Origin: Variovorax sp. WS11
Lineage (GTDB): Bacteria; Pseudomonadota; Gammaproteobacteria; Burkholderiales; Burkholderiaceae_C
Assembly: GCF_010499245.1 (NCBI RefSeq)
Contig: NZ_JAAGOW010000001.1
Span: 1-64,000 of the forward strand
Length of the DNA: 64,000 nt
Reading direction: 5' to 3'
A program made the translations under genes and the position numbers. Position 1 is the first letter of the stretch, and the number at the start of each line of letters is the position of its first letter. Positions 28,721 through 35,728 of the stretch are shown in pieces. The notes below the pieces were generated by a model. The model was not told where the DNA came from. It did no database searches and saw only the letters and a list, made by a program, of their open reading frames with translations.

Positions 28721-28729
28721 TGGGATAAT
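28721..28729 (+). promoter_or_regulatory. Possible extended -10 promoter of the pigment plus arm
   Basis: TGGGATAAT reads as TG-N plus GATAAT, an extended -10, about 58 bases upstream of the ATG at 28787. No convincing -35 is seen. Confidence 0.4.
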
Positions 28730-28786
28730 CCGCCGCTGATGCGCCAGGCCAGCTCGGGCATCTCCGGTTTCCATCCCTCACAGCGC

Positions 28787-30148
28787 ATGAATATTCCTCC
28801 AACAACGAATGCCGAAGCCGCAGCACCTGCACCGGAGCACTGCGACGTGCTCGTGATCGGCGGCGGCCCGGCCGGCTCCACCGCCGCGGCGCTGCTGGCA
28901 CAGCAGGGCCGCAAGGTGGTGCTGCTCGAGAAGGAGCACCATCCGCGCTTCCACATCGGCGAGTCGCTGCTGCCCGCCAACGTGCAGCTGTTCGACCGCC
29001 TGGGCCTGCGCGAGGACATCGAGCGCATCGGCATGCCCAAGTTCGGCGTGGAATTCGTCTCCCCCGACCACGACCACGTCGCCATGGTCGAGTTCGCCGA
29101 CGCCTGGGACAAGACCATGCCCTACGCCTGGCAGGTCCGGCGCTCCGAGATGGACGAGATCCTGTTCCGCAACGCCGGCGCCCGCGGCGCGCAGACGATC
29201 GAAGGCTGCCGCGTGCGCGATGTCCAGTTCGACGCCGAGGGCGCCACGGTCAGCGCCCGCCTCGACGACGGCGCCGCGCGCAGCTGGCGCGCCCGCTTCG
29301 TGCTCGACGCTTCCGGCCGCGACACCTTCCTGTCGAACAAGCTCAAGGCCAAGAAGAAGAACCCGAAGCACAACAGCTCGGCCCTCTTCGGCCATTTCCG
29401 CAACGCCGACCGGCTACCGGGCAAGCTCGAGGGCAACATCACCATCTTCTGGTTCGCGCACGGCTGGTTCTGGTACATCCCGCTGGCCGACGGCACCACC
29501 AGCATCGGCGCCGTCTGCTGGCCCTACTACCTCAAGTCGCGCAGCAAGCCCCTCAAGGATTTCTTTGCCGACACCATCGCGCTCTGCCCGCAACTGTCCG
29601 CGCGCCTGTCCCAGGCCACGCTGGTGGACGATGCGGTCTACGCCACCGGCAACTATTCGTACACCAGCACGCATTGCAGCGGCGAGCGCTACCTGATGCT
29701 GGGCGACGCCTACACCTTCATCGACCCGGTGTTCTCCTCGGGCGTCTACCTCGCCATGTACAGCGCCTTCGAAGGCGCCGAGGTGGTGGCCGCCACGCTC
29801 GACCGGCCCGCCGCTGCCGCTGCGGCGCGGCAGCGCTTCGAGCGCGACATGCGCAGGGGCCCGCGCGAGTTCTCCTGGTTCATCTTCCGCGTGACCAATC
29901 CCACCATCCGCGAATTCTTCATGTACCCGCAAAACCCGTTCCGCGTGAAGGAAGCACTGCTCTCGCTCCTGGCCGGCGACATCTACGGCAAGACGCCGAT
30001 CTGGCGCTCGCTGCGGCTGCTCAAGGCCCTGTACTACCTGGTGTCGGCCGGCCATCCGCGCCGCACCTGGCTGTCCTGGCAGCGGCGGCGCCGGAACATC
30101 CGCGACCTCGGGCCGCTCGCCGGCGAAAACGTGGGCGAGGCCAGGTGA
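28787..30148 (+). CDS. FAD-dependent halogenase-like oxidoreductase of the pigment locus
   Basis: 453 residues. An N-terminal Rossmann FAD site (VIGGGPAGS, about residues 23-31) is followed by EKEHHPRFHIGESLLP and the WxWxIP motif (WFWYIP, about residues 227-232), the hallmark of flavin-dependent halogenases. LGDAYTFIDPVFSSGVYLAM closes the FAD-binding region. Xanthomonadins are brominated aryl polyenes, so a halogenase fits the neighbouring XanB2-like gene, but related proteins also act as plain oxidoreductases. The start at 28787 is chosen because residues upstream would be unconserved. Confidence 0.82.
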   Translation: MNIPPTTNAEAAAPAPEHCDVLVIGGGPAGSTAAALLAQQGRKVVLLEKEHHPRFHIGESLLPANVQLFDRLGLREDIERIGMPKFGVEFVSPDHDHVAMVEFADAWDKTMPYAWQVRRSEMDEILFRNAGARGAQTIEGCRVRDVQFDAEGATVSARLDDGAARSWRARFVLDASGRDTFLSNKLKAKKKNPKHNSSALFGHFRNADRLPGKLEGNITIFWFAHGWFWYIPLADGTTSIGAVCWPYYLKSRSKPLKDFFADTIALCPQLSARLSQATLVDDAVYATGNYSYTSTHCSGERYLMLGDAYTFIDPVFSSGVYLAMYSAFEGAEVVAATLDRPAAAAAARQRFERDMRRGPREFSWFIFRVTNPTIREFFMYPQNPFRVKEALLSLLAGDIYGKTPIWRSLRLLKALYYLVSAGHPRRTWLSWQRRRRNIRDLGPLAGENVGEAR

Positions 30149-30323
30149 GCGCCGCCCGGCCGCCCGAAGGCGCGAAGGCCCCCTCGGGGGGCAGCGCAGT
30201 ACACGAAGTGACAAGCGTGGGGGCACTATTGAGCGCCGCCCGGCCGCCCGAAGGCGCTCGCCCCCTCCTTCAGGAGGGGGTGCGCGAAGTCCACGAAGTG
30301 ACAAGCCTGGGGGAGGTTCTCCA
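30146..30323 (+). repeat. Tandem modular intergenic repeat, copies B and C
   Basis: The 28-mer seen at 8081 occurs at 30146-30173 (its TGA is the halogenase stop) and again at 30230-30257. Each copy is followed by a C/G hairpin: GCCCCC-TCG-GGGGGC after B, and CCCCCTCC-TTCA-GGAGGGGG after C. A third shared module follows, reading CACGAAGTGACAAGC then S-TGGGGG. The period is 84 bases. It ends at GTGAGCGC, the next gene's start, and GTGAGCGC also occurs at 30145 at the front end. Confidence 0.8.
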
Positions 30324-31355
30324 GTGAGCGCACGCGACTTCAACGGGGTGCCGCCCTTGCGCGTCGAGCGACTGTCGCTGTCCCAGAGCCTGGCGCTGCC
30401 CCTGAGCGGGCAGGCGCCTTTCGGCGCGCTGGGCTACGGCACACCCGCACACCTGTCCTGGATGCCCACCGTCAACGCGCGCGTGCTGTCCGAGGCCGGC
30501 GCCATGGCCGACGTGTGGCATGCCAGCGAGCACGTCGAATCCGGCATCACCGGCGCGGTGCGCTGGCGCTGCGACGGCCACTGGATGCTCGGGGCCATCG
30601 ACCTCGACGAGACGAGCGAAGGGGCCGACCTCGCCGAGCCGGCCCACCGCGCCTACCGCGACCTCTTCCAGTCGCTCGCGCAGACCGGCTGCACCCACCT
30701 GCTGCGCGTCTGGAACTACCTGCCGCGCATCAACGCCGACGGCGGCGGCCTCGAGCGCTACCGCCAGTTCAACCTCGGCCGCCAGCAGGCTTTCGTCGAG
30801 GCCGGCCAGGCCGCCTTCGAAGGCGCGCCGGCCGCCTGCGCCCTGGGCATTCACCAGGGCGCCCTGAGCATCCGCTTCCTGGCCGGGCGCGTCGCGCCGC
30901 TGCCGGTGGAGAACCCGCGGCAGGTCTCGGCCTACCACTACCCGCCGGCCTACGGCCCGCGTTCGCCCACCTTCTCGCGCGCGGCGCTGGCCGAGCTCGG
31001 CGGCGGCGACGTGGCGCTGTTCATCTCGGGCACGGCCAGCATCGTCGGGCACGAGACGGTGCACCCGGGCGATGTGCGGGCCCAGACCGAGGAGACGCTG
31101 CGCAACCTCGAGGCCGTGATCGCCGCGGCCAACGAGTGCACGTCCGCACGCTTCGGCCTGGATTCGATCGATGCCGTGGTCTACGTGCGCCATGTTGCCG
31201 ACACGCCCATCGTGCGCCAGGTGCTCGAACGGAGGCTCGGCGCTCACTCCCACATGCTGCGCCACGCGGTCTACCTGGAGGCGGACATCTGCCGCCAGGA
31301 CCTGCTGGTGGAGATCGAAGCCCATGCCGTCGCCGCCGGCTCGCTGGGCGCCTGA
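30324..31355 (+). CDS. XanB2-like chorismatase (pteridine-dependent deoxygenase-like)
   Basis: 343 residues from a GTG start with a strong GGGAGG Shine-Dalgarno eight bases upstream. The RidA-like fold shows in WNYLPRINADGGGLERYRQFNLGRQQAF, FISGTASIVGHETVHPGDV and the final IEAHAV segment, all typical of the FkbO/Hyg5/XanB2 chorismatase family. XanB2 converts chorismate to 3- and 4-hydroxybenzoate, the starter for xanthomonadin. In this locus it probably supplies the aryl head group. Confidence 0.82.
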   Translation: MSARDFNGVPPLRVERLSLSQSLALPLSGQAPFGALGYGTPAHLSWMPTVNARVLSEAGAMADVWHASEHVESGITGAVRWRCDGHWMLGAIDLDETSEGADLAEPAHRAYRDLFQSLAQTGCTHLLRVWNYLPRINADGGGLERYRQFNLGRQQAFVEAGQAAFEGAPAACALGIHQGALSIRFLAGRVAPLPVENPRQVSAYHYPPAYGPRSPTFSRAALAELGGGDVALFISGTASIVGHETVHPGDVRAQTEETLRNLEAVIAAANECTSARFGLDSIDAVVYVRHVADTPIVRQVLERRLGAHSHMLRHAVYLEADICRQDLLVEIEAHAVAAGSLGA

Positions 31356-31370
31356 CGGTACGGGCTCGCC

Positions 31371-32168
31371 ATGAAGCGCCTCTTGCGCTGGATCGTCTCC
31401 ATCCCGCTCGCCCTGCTGCTCTACGCCCTGCTAGCGCTGCTGGGCGGCATCTCGCTGGCCTGGAACCTGGTCGCGATGCTGCTCTACCCGGTGCTGCCCG
31501 CGCGCACCGGCCGCGCCCTGGGCCGCCGCGTGATCGCGCTGGCCTACCGCGCCTTCTGGGCCACCGCCTCGGCCGTGGGGATGATGCGCATCGATGCCAG
31601 CTGCCTCGACGCGCTGCGCGACGAGCGCGGGGTGATCTTCGTCGCCAACCACCCCACCATGCTCGACGCCCTGCTGCTGGTGGCACGCCTGCCGCGCAGC
31701 GCCTGCATCATGAAGGCCGACCTGATGCGCAACATCTTCCTCGGCGCGGGCGCGCGGATGGCGCGCTACATCCGCAACGACTCGGCGCGCACCATGGTGA
31801 AGCTCGCGGTCGAGGACCTCAAGGCCGGCGGCCAGCTGGTGATCTTCCCCGAGGGCACGCGCACCGTGACGCCGCCGCTCAACGCCTTCCGACCAGGCGT
31901 CACGCTGATCGCCAAGCTGGCACAGGCGCCGATCCAGACCGTGTTCATCGACACCGAGTCGCCGTACCTCGCCAAGGGCTGGCCGCTGTGGCGCGTGCCG
32001 CCGCTGCCCATCGTCTTCACGCTGCGGCTGGGCCGGCGCTTCGCGCCCCAGCCGGACAGCAACATGTTGCTGCACGAGATCGAACAGTATTTCCGACACC
32101 CCATGGAACAGCGCGCCACCGACGCGCAGCCCGCATGCCAGCAGTCTCGCGCACCCACCTTGTCCTGA
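31371..32168 (+). CDS. 1-acyl-sn-glycerol-3-phosphate acyltransferase-like protein
   Basis: 265 residues. One or two N-terminal membrane helices (LALLLYALLALLGGISLAWN) precede a PlsC domain with NHPTMLDALL (an HX4D variant, H-P-T-M-L-D) and FPEGTR. Family members acylate lysophospholipids; in aryl polyene loci similar proteins are thought to attach the polyene acid to a lipid or glycolipid. It overlaps the glycosyltransferase by 34 bases. Confidence 0.85.
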   Translation: MKRLLRWIVSIPLALLLYALLALLGGISLAWNLVAMLLYPVLPARTGRALGRRVIALAYRAFWATASAVGMMRIDASCLDALRDERGVIFVANHPTMLDALLLVARLPRSACIMKADLMRNIFLGAGARMARYIRNDSARTMVKLAVEDLKAGGQLVIFPEGTRTVTPPLNAFRPGVTLIAKLAQAPIQTVFIDTESPYLAKGWPLWRVPPLPIVFTLRLGRRFAPQPDSNMLLHEIEQYFRHPMEQRATDAQPACQQSRAPTLS

Positions 32169-32911
32169 TCCCCAGCTACAACACGGGCGAGCGCCTGTTC
32201 TCCACCGTCAGCGCGGCCCGCGCGCAATGGAATCCGGTGTGGGTCGTGGTCGACGGCAGCACCGACGGCACCGGCGAGCGGCTGCAGCAGATGGCCGCCG
32301 CCGATCCCGGCCTGCGCGTCTGGCTGCTGCCGCACAACCAGGGCAAGGGCGCGGCCGTGCTGCACGGCCTGCGCGCGGCGCAGGAGGCCGGCTACACGCA
32401 TGCGCTCACCATGGATTCGGACGGCCAGCATCCGGCCGACCTGATCCCCGCCTTCATGCAGGCCTCGCAGGCCCGGCCCGAGACCATGGTGCTGGGGCGG
32501 CCTGTTTTCGATGCCTCGGCGCCGCTGTTGCGGGTGCGCGGCCGCAAGGTCTCCAACAGCTGGACCCAGCTCGAAACGCTGTTCGCCGGCATCGGCGACT
32601 CGCTCTACGGCTTTCGCGTCTACCCGGTGCCGGCACTGATCGCGATCATGGAACGCCAGCCCTGGATGCGCCGCTTCGACTTCGACACCGAGGCCGTGGT
32701 GCGCCTGGCCTGGCGCGGCGTCAAGCCGGTCAACATCGACGCGCCGGTCAAGTACCTCACGGCCGAGGAAGGCGGGGTCTCGCACTTCAACTACTTGCGC
32801 GACAACGCCTTGCTGACGTGGATGCACACGCGGCTGATGATCGAGTTCGTGCTGCGCTTGCCGAGTCTGCTGCTGCGCCGGGTGCGGCGGGCGCCGCCCT
32901 TTCAGCGCTGA
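32135..32911 (+). CDS. Family 2 glycosyltransferase
   Basis: 258-residue GT-A fold enzyme: LIPSYNTGERLFSTV at the N-terminus, VVVDGSTDGT, and the metal-binding TMDSDGQHPADLI. The C-terminus is basic and amphipathic, possibly membrane-associated. It probably glycosylates the lipid anchor of the pigment. The 34-base overlap with the acyltransferase indicates co-translation. Confidence 0.85.
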   Translation: MPAVSRTHLVLIPSYNTGERLFSTVSAARAQWNPVWVVVDGSTDGTGERLQQMAAADPGLRVWLLPHNQGKGAAVLHGLRAAQEAGYTHALTMDSDGQHPADLIPAFMQASQARPETMVLGRPVFDASAPLLRVRGRKVSNSWTQLETLFAGIGDSLYGFRVYPVPALIAIMERQPWMRRFDFDTEAVVRLAWRGVKPVNIDAPVKYLTAEEGGVSHFNYLRDNALLTWMHTRLMIEFVLRLPSLLLRRVRRAPPFQR

Positions 32912-32912
32912 A

Positions 32913-32931
32913 GAAGGCGGAGTCCGCCTTC
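32913..32931. terminator. Bidirectional hairpin between the two pigment operons
   Basis: GAAGGCGG - AGT - CCGCCTTC forms a perfect 8-bp stem with a 3-base loop. It fills the gap between the glycosyltransferase stop (32909-32911, plus) and the ketoreductase stop (32930-32932, minus). There is no T-run on either side, so termination strength is uncertain. Confidence 0.55.
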
Positions 32932-33661
32932 AGATCATCCCACCGTTGATCGAGATGATCTGCCCCGTGATGTAAGCCGCCTCCTCGCTCGCCAGGAAGC
33001 TCGCCAGCGCCGCCACCTCCTCCGGCCTGCCGGCCCGCTTCACCGGCACCAGTTGGTCGATCATCGCCTTGTCGAAGGCGCCGTCGGCCATGGGCGAGGC
33101 GATGATGCCTGGGGCGATCGCATTGACTGTCACCCCGCGCGCCGCGACTTCGAGCGACAGCGCCTTGGTCGCGCTGTTGAGCGCGCCCTTCGCCGCCGCG
33201 TAGTTGACCTGGCCGCGGTTGCCGGTGAGGGAGGCCACCGAAGACATGTTGATGATCCGCCCCCAGCGCGTGCGCAGCATGGGCAGCAGCAAGGGCTGCG
33301 TGACGCGGAAGAAGCCGTTGAGCGAGACGTCGATCACCCTGTGCCACTGCGCCGCGCGCATGCCGGGCAGCACCGCGTCGTCGTGCACGCCGGCGTTGTT
33401 GACGAGGATCTGCACCGGCCCGCCCGCCAGCATGCGCTCGCAGGCGGCGCGCGAGGCCTCGTCGCTGCCGAGGTCGAAGACATGGCACTCGGTCTGGCCG
33501 CCGGCAGCCGTGATGGCGGCCGCGAGCTCTTCGACGGCCTGCGGCCTGGAGTTGGCGTGCAGCAGCACCGTGGCGCCGTCGCGTGCCAGGCGCTGGGCGA
33601 CAGCCGCGCCGAGGGCGCCGCTGGCGCCGGTGATCAATGCGCGTTTTCCGTTGAGGCTCAT
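32930..33661 (-). CDS. 3-ketoacyl-ACP reductase (FabG family) of the pigment locus
   Basis: 243-residue short-chain dehydrogenase. The cofactor motif is TGASGALG, followed by NNAGVHDD, the catalytic Ser in NMSSVASLTGNRGQ and YAAAKGA (YxxxK). The C-terminus YITGQIISINGGMI is FabG-like. In aryl polyene synthesis a dedicated ketoreductase reduces each beta-keto intermediate. It is last in the minus-strand operon, five bases after the dehydratase. Confidence 0.9.
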   Translation of the reverse strand: MSLNGKRALITGASGALGAAVAQRLARDGATVLLHANSRPQAVEELAAAITAAGGQTECHVFDLGSDEASRAACERMLAGGPVQILVNNAGVHDDAVLPGMRAAQWHRVIDVSLNGFFRVTQPLLLPMLRTRWGRIINMSSVASLTGNRGQVNYAAAKGALNSATKALSLEVAARGVTVNAIAPGIIASPMADGAFDKAMIDQLVPVKRAGRPEEVAALASFLASEEAAYITGQIISINGGMI

Positions 33662-33666
33662 GAGGA

Positions 33667-34128
33667 TCAGGCTTCCATGGCAAGCGGCGTGTTGAGCACG
33701 ACCACCGCGCGGCCTTCGGCCAGCGCGCGCCCTGCTTCGTCCTTCACCGCGAATTCGTAGAGGATCTGGCTCGCATCGCCCGAAACGCGCTGCGCATGCA
33801 CATGCAGCACGCCCTCGACCTCGTCGAGCCGCGGGACGGCCAGCCGCACATTGCGCGCACTGGCCAGGAAGCCGGCCGAGGGCTCGCTGCCCTCCGGTGC
33901 GATCAGGCCGCCGTGCAGAGCCATCGCCTGCGCCGCGTATTCGATCGCATTGGGGGACAGCAGGCCGCCGGCCGTGCGCAGCGGGTTGTCCGCGCGACGG
34001 TGCGTGCCGGTCGTGCAATGGATGGTGTGCGCATCCCAGGACTCCAGCCGCTCCAGCAGGCACATGCTGCCGCTGTGGGGGATCAGGCGCGCGATGCCGG
34101 TCTGATCGAGCTGCTGCGTTGCACTCAT
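33667..34128 (-). CDS. Hotdog-fold 3-hydroxyacyl-ACP dehydratase-like protein
   Basis: 153 residues. IARLIPHSGSMCLLERLESWD resembles the N-terminal strand of ApeP/FabZ-type hotdog proteins with the active-site His (PHSGSM), and NAIEYAAQAMALHGG forms the central helix. It would dehydrate hydroxyacyl intermediates to extend the conjugated chain. It is coupled by ATGA to the methyltransferase upstream. Confidence 0.8.
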   Translation of the reverse strand: MSATQQLDQTGIARLIPHSGSMCLLERLESWDAHTIHCTTGTHRRADNPLRTAGGLLSPNAIEYAAQAMALHGGLIAPEGSEPSAGFLASARNVRLAVPRLDEVEGVLHVHAQRVSGDASQILYEFAVKDEAGRALAEGRAVVVLNTPLAMEA

Positions 34129-34886
34129 GACGACGAAGACTCCTTGCCGCGATCGGCCACCAGCAGCACGTTGGCGAAGGGCGTGCCCGCGCTCATCGGG
34201 ATGCTCTGCACCTTGGAAAAGCCCAGGCGCTGCAGCAGCGAGGTCCATTCCGACAGCGGGCGCCCCCAGGTCGGCGAGACGCGGTGCCCGCGGATGCGGG
34301 TGACGGTGCGGTCCACCCACTGGCTGATCGCGAAGCCGCGCCGGCTGCCCGCGTCGCCCACGCGCAGCAGCAGCCGGCCGCCCGGCTGCAGCGCGCCGTG
34401 CACGCGGCGCAGCACGCCTTCCTGCGCGGCATGGTCCACGTAGTGCAGCACGTCGAGGATCACGACCAGGTCGCAGGCCGGCATCGCGGCCTCGCACATG
34501 TCCTCGCAGACGAAGCGCGGCGTCGGCTTCAAATGGCCGATGGAGGCCTCGGCGCGCGCCACGTCCTTGGGCATCAGCTCGATGCCGGTGTACTCGGCCG
34601 CGGCCGGCGTGGCGGCCCAGGCAGCGGGCCAGCGCCCGGGCTGCGCCTGCATGTCGGCCATCGCCGCAAGCAGGCTGGCGAACAGGCCCTGGCCGCAGCC
34701 GATGTCCACCACGCGGCGGCGGCGCTCGCCGATCAGGCTGCGCTCGATCAGGCCGCGGAATACCGGGTCGCGCCCCAGCTTGCCGCGCGCGAAACGCCAG
34801 GCGAAGTTGCCTGCCTTCTTGTAGGGCTGGGTGGTGGCTTCATGCAATTGACGCCAGGCGGCGTCGGTCGAGGGGCGGTCGTTCAT
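34125..34886 (-). CDS. SAM-dependent methyltransferase of the pigment locus
   Basis: 253 residues, class I. The SAM site is VVDIGCGQGLFASLLAAMA, followed by LVVILDVLHYVDH and LQPGGRLLLRVGD. Aryl polyenes commonly carry a methyl group on the aryl head or hydroxyl, which this enzyme could add. ATGA overlaps link it on both sides. Confidence 0.82.
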   Translation of the reverse strand: MNDRPSTDAAWRQLHEATTQPYKKAGNFAWRFARGKLGRDPVFRGLIERSLIGERRRRVVDIGCGQGLFASLLAAMADMQAQPGRWPAAWAATPAAAEYTGIELMPKDVARAEASIGHLKPTPRFVCEDMCEAAMPACDLVVILDVLHYVDHAAQEGVLRRVHGALQPGGRLLLRVGDAGSRRGFAISQWVDRTVTRIRGHRVSPTWGRPLSEWTSLLQRLGFSKVQSIPMSAGTPFANVLLVADRGKESSSS

Positions 34887-35728
34887 GCAGGAGTAGTCAG
34901 GGCTTGCGGCAGCGTGACTGCGTGCAGGCCGTCGGTGCGAAGGCGTTCGAGCAAAGGCGGCAGGACCTCGAGCACCACCGGCCTGCCCGCTGCCGAGCGC
35001 GCAGCATGGCCATCGTGCAGCAGCAGGATGTCGCCGGCCTTCAGGTCCTTGGTGAGGCGCGCCAGCACGACGGCCGCATCGCGCTCGCGCGTGTCGAAGC
35101 CACGGCGCGTCCAGCTCACCAGCACCAGGCCCAGGCGATGCAGCACCGGCGCGAGAAAAGGATTGCGCAGCCCGGCCGGCGCGCGAAAGCAGATGGGGCG
35201 CTGGCCCGTCACTTCCTGCAGCAGCTGCTGCGCCCGCTGGATCTCGGCATGGAAGCCGCGCGGCCCGAGGAAGGAGAAGTTGTGGCGATGCCGTGCCGTG
35301 TGGTTCTGGATGCTGTGGCCGCGCGCGACGATCTCGCGTGCGAGCGCCGGGTGCACCAGCACGCGCTCGGCGATGCAGAAGAAGGTGGCCCGCTGGCCAT
35401 GGGCGTCGAGCAGGTCCAGCACCTGCGGCGTGACCTCGGGGTCGGGCCCGTCGTCGATGGTGATCGCGATCTCGCCGCGCGCCGCCGAGGCCGCCGGCAG
35501 CCGCGTGATATTCGGCCCCAGCAGGCTGCTGCGCGGCGTCAGGCCGGCGGCGGTGATCAGCACATGGTTCAGCACCACCGCCCCGATGGCCCAGGGCAGC
35601 GCCCCCGGCACGAAGAGCGCCGCCGCCAGCGCCAGCAGATGCCAGCCGACGCTGGCGCGCACGACGGGCGGCCAGGGCCACGATCCGGAGGCAGGAAAGG
35701 CTTGGGACATCGCCGCCGATTCTCCCAT
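34883..35728 (-). CDS. Polysaccharide deacetylase-family protein (NodB domain)
   Basis: 281 residues. Two N-terminal hydrophobic segments (WHLLALAAALFVPGALPWAIGAVVLNHVLI) are followed by a NodB domain with AITIDDGPDPEV (catalytic Asp plus metal-binding Asp), HSIQNHTARHRHNF (metal-binding His residues) and GDILLLHDGH. Such carbohydrate esterase 4 proteins remove N- or O-acetyl groups from sugars. Its place inside the operon suggests it trims a sugar on the pigment glycolipid. The start may be the ATG at 35728 or 35710. Confidence 0.8.
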   Translation of the reverse strand: MGESAAMSQAFPASGSWPWPPVVRASVGWHLLALAAALFVPGALPWAIGAVVLNHVLITAAGLTPRSSLLGPNITRLPAASAARGEIAITIDDGPDPEVTPQVLDLLDAHGQRATFFCIAERVLVHPALAREIVARGHSIQNHTARHRHNFSFLGPRGFHAEIQRAQQLLQEVTGQRPICFRAPAGLRNPFLAPVLHRLGLVLVSWTRRGFDTRERDAAVVLARLTKDLKAGDILLLHDGHAARSAAGRPVVLEVLPPLLERLRTDGLHAVTLPQALTTPA

